Shown here: positions 61,403 through 64,000 of the stretch, piece by piece
How positions within the stretch are numbered: the first letter of the stretch is position 1
Layout of the letters: every line of letters starts with the position of its first letter
Source of the DNA: Bacillota bacterium
GTDB lineage: Bacteria; Bacillota; Sulfobacillia; JAIMAT01
NCBI GenBank assembly: GCA_029961055.1
Contig: JASBVM010000023.1
Coordinates: forward strand, 1 to 64,000
Length of the DNA: 64,000 nucleotides
Direction: 5' to 3'
Position numbers and translations under genes: made by a program
Notes under the pieces: model-generated
Told to the model about the DNA's origin: nothing
Database searches by the model: none
The model's input: the letters and a program-made list of their open reading frames with translations, nothing else

Positions 61403-61980
61403 GCGGGGGGGGCGAGGGGGCGCGCCCGCGGCTGGACGGGCGGCGCCTCCTCCTGGGCGTGACGGGCGGCATCGCCGCGTACAAGGTGCCGGAGCTGATC
61501 CGGCGGCTTCGCACCGAGGGCGCCGAGGTGGAGGTGATCCTCACCCGCGGGGCGACGGAGTTCGTGACGCCGCTGACGCTGGAGACGGTGGCCGGCCGGC
61601 CGGTCCACGAGAGCCTGCTGGGTCCCGCACGGGAGCCGTCGCTCATCCACCTGGAGCTGGCGCACTGGGCGGAGATGGTGCTGGTGGCGCCGGCGACCGC
61701 CCACTTCCTGGCCAAGGCGGCGGCGGGGCTGGCCGACGACCTGCTGGGGGCGGTGCTCCTCGCCTCCTTTCCGGAGGTGCCCCTGCTGGTGGCGCCGGCC
61801 ATGAACAGCCGCATGTGGACCCACCCCATCACGCAGCGGAACGTGGCGCTCCTGCGCGAGGTGGGCGTCCGCTTCGTGGGACCGGAGGTGGGCCGGCTCG
61901 CCGAGGAGCAGGTCGGGATCGGCCGCATGAGCGAGCCCGGGCGGATCGTGGAGGAAGTGGTGCGGCTCCTGGACGCCTGA
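61399..61980 (+). CDS. coaC: Phosphopantothenoylcysteine decarboxylase CoaC
   Basis: A 193-residue flavoprotein of the HFCD family that decarboxylates phosphopantothenoylcysteine. Conserved parts: LLLGVTGGIAAYKVPELIRRL (FMN), HLELAHWAEMVLVAPATAHFLAKAAAGLADDLL with the catalytic His, VAPAMNSRMW and GIGRMSEPGRIVEEV. It is separate from coaB and lies after it, the reverse of the domain order in CoaBC fusions. The TTG at 61399 overlaps the coaB stop. CoA supply fits the neighbouring acyl-CoA and 2-oxoacid oxidoreductase genes. Confidence 0.92.
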   Translation: MSGGGEGARPRLDGRRLLLGVTGGIAAYKVPELIRRLRTEGAEVEVILTRGATEFVTPLTLETVAGRPVHESLLGPAREPSLIHLELAHWAEMVLVAPATAHFLAKAAAGLADDLLGAVLLASFPEVPLLVAPAMNSRMWTHPITQRNVALLREVGVRFVGPEVGRLAEEQVGIGRMSEPGRIVEEVVRLLDA

Positions 61981-62125
61981 CCCCCGCGCATCGCCCCCGC
62001 CCCTTCCCCGCGCGCCCCGCCTCGCGCACCCCGCAATCCCCTTCCTGGTGGCGAAAGATCGCCCGAGGCGGCAATTCCTCGCCCTGCCGGCCAGGGCTAC
62101 GTTGGCCTGGGAGGAGGCGAGGCGG

Positions 62126-62356
62126 TTGCATCGCGTGCTTTTCGACTCGGAGCGCTGCAAGGGCTGCGGGCTCTGCGTCGACGCCTGCCCGGAGGCGGCC
62201 TTGGCCCAGCGGGAGGAGAGCAACCGCATGGGCTATCGTCCGGCCTACCTGGCGAGACCCGAGAAGTGCGTCAGCTGCGGGCTCTGCGGCGTCATCTGCC
62301 CGGACCTGGTGATCCGCGTCTACCGCCCGGCGGAAGCGACGGTGCCCGCGCGCTGA
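62126..62356 (+). CDS. korD: Ferredoxin subunit of 2-oxoacid:ferredoxin oxidoreductase
   Basis: A 76-residue two-cluster ferredoxin (delta subunit). The two 4Fe-4S motifs are CKGCGLCVDACP and CVSCGLCGVICP, and the phrase SNRMGYRPAYL between them is typical of KorD/VorD. It accepts electrons from the thiamine-diphosphate enzyme encoded by the next genes. The TTG at 62126 is chosen because GGAGGAGGCGAGG lies just upstream and the product then has the usual length; a GTG at 62048 would add 26 uncharacteristic residues. The 145-bp gap before it contains a CCCTG-CCGGC-CAGGG hairpin and no clear promoter. Confidence 0.9.
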   Translation: MHRVLFDSERCKGCGLCVDACPEAALAQREESNRMGYRPAYLARPEKCVSCGLCGVICPDLVIRVYRPAEATVPAR

Positions 62357-62392
62357 GCCCGGTGCAGGGGGCCCCAGGGGGGAGGAAAGACC

Positions 62393-63487
62393 GTGGGCGA
62401 ACGCGAGTTGACGAAGGGGAACGAGGCGATGGCGGAGGCGGCCATCCGCGCCGGCTGCCGCTACTTCTTCGGTTACCCCATCACGCCGCAGAGCGAGCTC
62501 CTGGAGTACATGGCCAAGCACCTGGAGGAGCACGGAGGGGTCTTCCTTCAGGCCGAGAGCGAGGTCTCGGCCATCAACATGGTCTACGGCGCGGCCGGGG
62601 CGGGCGCGCGGGTCATGACCGCCACCTCCAGCCCCGGCTTCTCGCTGATGCAGGAGGGGCTCTCCTACCTGGCCGGCGCCGAGCTGCCGGCGGTCGTGGT
62701 CGACGTGGTCCGGGGCGGCCCGGGACTGGGCGGCCTCCAGCCGGCCCAGTCCGACTACTTCCAGGCGACGAAGGGCGGCGGCCACGGCGACTACCGGCTG
62801 ATCGTCCTCGCACCCTCCAGCCCGCAGGAGGCGGCCGACCTGGTCTACGAAGCCTTCGACCTGGCCGACCGCTACCGGAACGTGGTCCTGATCCTGGCCG
62901 ACAGCATCCTGGCCCAGGCGATGGAGCCGGTGGAGCTGCCGCCGGCCCGGAGCCTGGAGAGCCTCCCCCCCAAGCCCTGGGCGACGGTGGGGAGGGGGGC
63001 GGGGCGGCGCGAGCCCAACGTGGTCCACTCGCTCTACCTGGCGCCCGAGGACCTCTGGGCGCACAACCAGAGGCTCCAGGCCAAGTACCGGCGGATCGAG
63101 GCGGAGGAGACGCGCTGGGAGGAGCGGGAGGCGGAGGACGCCGACTGGCTGGTGGTCGCCTACGGCAGCATGGCCCGCATCGCCCTGGCGGCCATCCGGC
63201 AGCTGCGGCGCCAGGGCCTCCGGGTCGGTCTCTTCCGGCCGATCACCCTCTGGCCCTTCCCCTCGCGGGCGCTGGCCCGCCGGGCCGCCTCCGTGCGCGG
63301 CATCCTCGCCATGGAGATGAGCGCCGGCCAGATGGTGGAGGACGTCCGCCTGGCCGTGGAGGGCGCGGTCCCCGTCCGCTTCTTCGGCAAGACCGGCGGC
63401 GTCGTCCCCGAGGTGGAGGAGGCGACGGAGGCGGTCCGCCGGATGGCGGCCGAAGCGGCGCCGCATCCGGTGCGCCCCGGCCGCTGA
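62393..63487 (+). CDS. korA: 2-oxoacid:ferredoxin oxidoreductase, alpha subunit
   Basis: A 364-residue alpha subunit. It starts [30 protein letters not shown], followed by [44 protein letters not shown] and [31 protein letters not shown], all typical of KorA/VorB. A long middle segment leads to the C-terminal domain with [18 protein letters not shown]. The enzyme decarboxylates 2-oxoglutarate or branched 2-oxoacids with CoA and reduces ferredoxin; the substrate cannot be fixed from the sequence. The GTG at 62393 follows GGGGAGGAAAG. Confidence 0.92.
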   Translation: MGERELTKGNEAMAEAAIRAGCRYFFGYPITPQSELLEYMAKHLEEHGGVFLQAESEVSAINMVYGAAGAGARVMTATSSPGFSLMQEGLSYLAGAELPAVVVDVVRGGPGLGGLQPAQSDYFQATKGGGHGDYRLIVLAPSSPQEAADLVYEAFDLADRYRNVVLILADSILAQAMEPVELPPARSLESLPPKPWATVGRGAGRREPNVVHSLYLAPEDLWAHNQRLQAKYRRIEAEETRWEEREAEDADWLVVAYGSMARIALAAIRQLRRQGLRVGLFRPITLWPFPSRALARRAASVRGILAMEMSAGQMVEDVRLAVEGAVPVRFFGKTGGVVPEVEEATEAVRRMAAEAAPHPVRPGR

Positions 63488-63515
63488 GCGGGGCCGGAAG
63501 GGAGGAGGCATCCCC

Positions 63516-64000
63516 ATGAGCATCACCCTGCGCCCGGTCTTCGAGCCGACGCGGGCCCTGCGACCCGATGCGGTCACCCACTACTGCCCCGGCTGCACCC
63601 ATGGCGTGGCCCACCGGCTGGTGGGCGAGGTGCTGGAGGAGCTGGGTCTCCTGGAGCGGACCGTGGGCGTCGCCTCCGTAGGCTGCTCGGTCCTGGCCTA
63701 CAAGTACTTCCTGGTGGACATGCAGGAGGCGGCGCACGGCCGCGCGCCGGCGGTGGCGACGGCGATCAAGCGGGTGCTCCCGGACCGGGTGGTCTTCGCC
63801 TACCAGGGCGACGGCGACCTGGCCGCCATCGGCACGGCCGAGATCGTCCACGCGGCGGCACGCGGCGAGAACATCACCGTCCTCTTCATCAACAACGCCA
63901 ACTACGGCATGACCAGCGGCCAGATGGCGCCCACCACCCTGGTGGGCCAGCGGACGACCACCACCCCCCTGGGCCGCGACCCGGTCAAGGCCGGCCACCC
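63516..64000 (+). CDS. korB: 2-oxoacid:ferredoxin oxidoreductase, beta subunit (partial)
   Basis: The first 161 residues of the thiamine-diphosphate-binding beta subunit; the gene runs off the window. It has [38 protein letters not shown], the TPP/Mg motif [20 protein letters not shown] and [18 protein letters not shown]. These are typical of KorB/VorA. The ATG at 63516 has GGAGGAGG upstream. A gamma subunit gene would be expected beyond the window edge. Confidence 0.93.
   Translation, partial: MSITLRPVFEPTRALRPDAVTHYCPGCTHGVAHRLVGEVLEELGLLERTVGVASVGCSVLAYKYFLVDMQEAAHGRAPAVATAIKRVLPDRVVFAYQGDGDLAAIGTAEIVHAAARGENITVLFINNANYGMTSGQMAPTTLVGQRTTTTPLGRDPVKAGH

Noticed and set aside
62048-62125. 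N-terminal extension of the ferredoxin subunit from a GTG at 62048
   Set aside because: The strong GGAGGAGG site and the normal length of the family favour the TTG at 62126.

Overview
The window is about 64 kb of very GC-rich, densely packed bacterial chromosome with codon third positions almost always G or C. Gene content and order point to a high-GC, endospore-forming Bacillota lineage of the Symbiobacterium, Thermaerobacter or Limnochorda kind. The evidence is the Bacillus-like order tepA-ylzJ / ftsK(spoIIIE) / rodZ / pncC-recA-recX / rny-ymdB / miaB-(ylbF/ymcA-like)-mutS-mutL-miaA / spoVK / glnR-glnA, together with mrfAB (yprAB), bshC, a pdaB-like deacetylase, two S11 D,D-carboxypeptidases and many GTG or TTG starts behind strong GGAGG sites. 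I cannot name the species. I see no insertion sequence, prophage, CRISPR array, rRNA or replication origin, and only one tRNA.

Layout. 1-5 kb: end of tepA, ylzJ, uppP, an FtsK/SpoIIIE translocase and a GH18-like lipoprotein. 5-7.4 kb: an unrecognised Gly/Ala/Gln-rich minus-strand gene, a hairpin-rich region with no clear gene, a coiled-coil gene with tandem 63-bp repeats and tRNA-Thr(CGT). 7.6-16.7 kb: D-amino-acid transaminase, a split LysO lysine exporter, a D,D-carboxypeptidase, a DUF4912-like protein, a UPF0182 membrane protein, asnS and rodZ. 16.6-21.2 kb (minus strand): a PdaB-like deacetylase missing its metal histidines, and mrfB and mrfA. 21.2-26 kb: bshC, rimO, a second carboxypeptidase and a cold-shock gene. 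26-29 kb: a small zinc-ribbon protein, an acetyltransferase, a membrane-anchored protein and a compact FtsH-like AAA protease. 29-36 kb: pncC, thpR, recA, recX, a promoter-to-terminator structured RNA candidate, rny, ymdB, a PHP phosphoesterase and a MerR-like gene. 36-44 kb: an Lrp regulator, miaB, a ylbF-like gene, mutS, mutL and miaA, the last five joined by four-base overlaps. 44-47 kb: a three-gene sugar cluster of glycosyltransferase, alpha/alpha-barrel protein and cupin. 46.8-50.8 kb (minus strand): a MacAB-like ABC exporter operon. 51-54.6 kb: spoVK, a degenerate P-loop GTPase, glnR, glnA and a structured 3' region. 54.7-59.9 kb: etfB, etfA, a membrane Fe-S ETF oxidoreductase and an acyl-CoA dehydrogenase. 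59.9-64 kb: a LexA homologue, coaB and coaC as separate genes, and the start of a 2-oxoacid:ferredoxin oxidoreductase operon.

How the genes work together. Cell-wall and envelope functions (uppP, dat, two carboxypeptidases, rodZ, deacetylase) alternate with DNA repair (recA, recX, mutS, mutL, mrfAB, lexA), RNA decay and modification (rny, miaB, miaA, rimO) and nitrogen control (glnR, glnA). The etf cluster forms a coherent route from acyl-CoA to ETF to a membrane Fe-S/cytochrome module and presumably on to quinone.

The strongest unusual observation is the LexA homologue. It has a normal DNA-binding domain and a good SOS-type box over its own -35 element. It nevertheless lacks the catalytic serine (Ala instead), the catalytic lysine (Arg instead) and the Ala-Gly cleavage bond, so it should not be inactivated by RecA-stimulated self-cleavage. 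Next in interest are the roughly 218-nt promoter-to-terminator RNA ahead of rny, structured non-coding DNA at 6.16-6.35 kb and after glnA, and several enzyme homologues with key residues changed.
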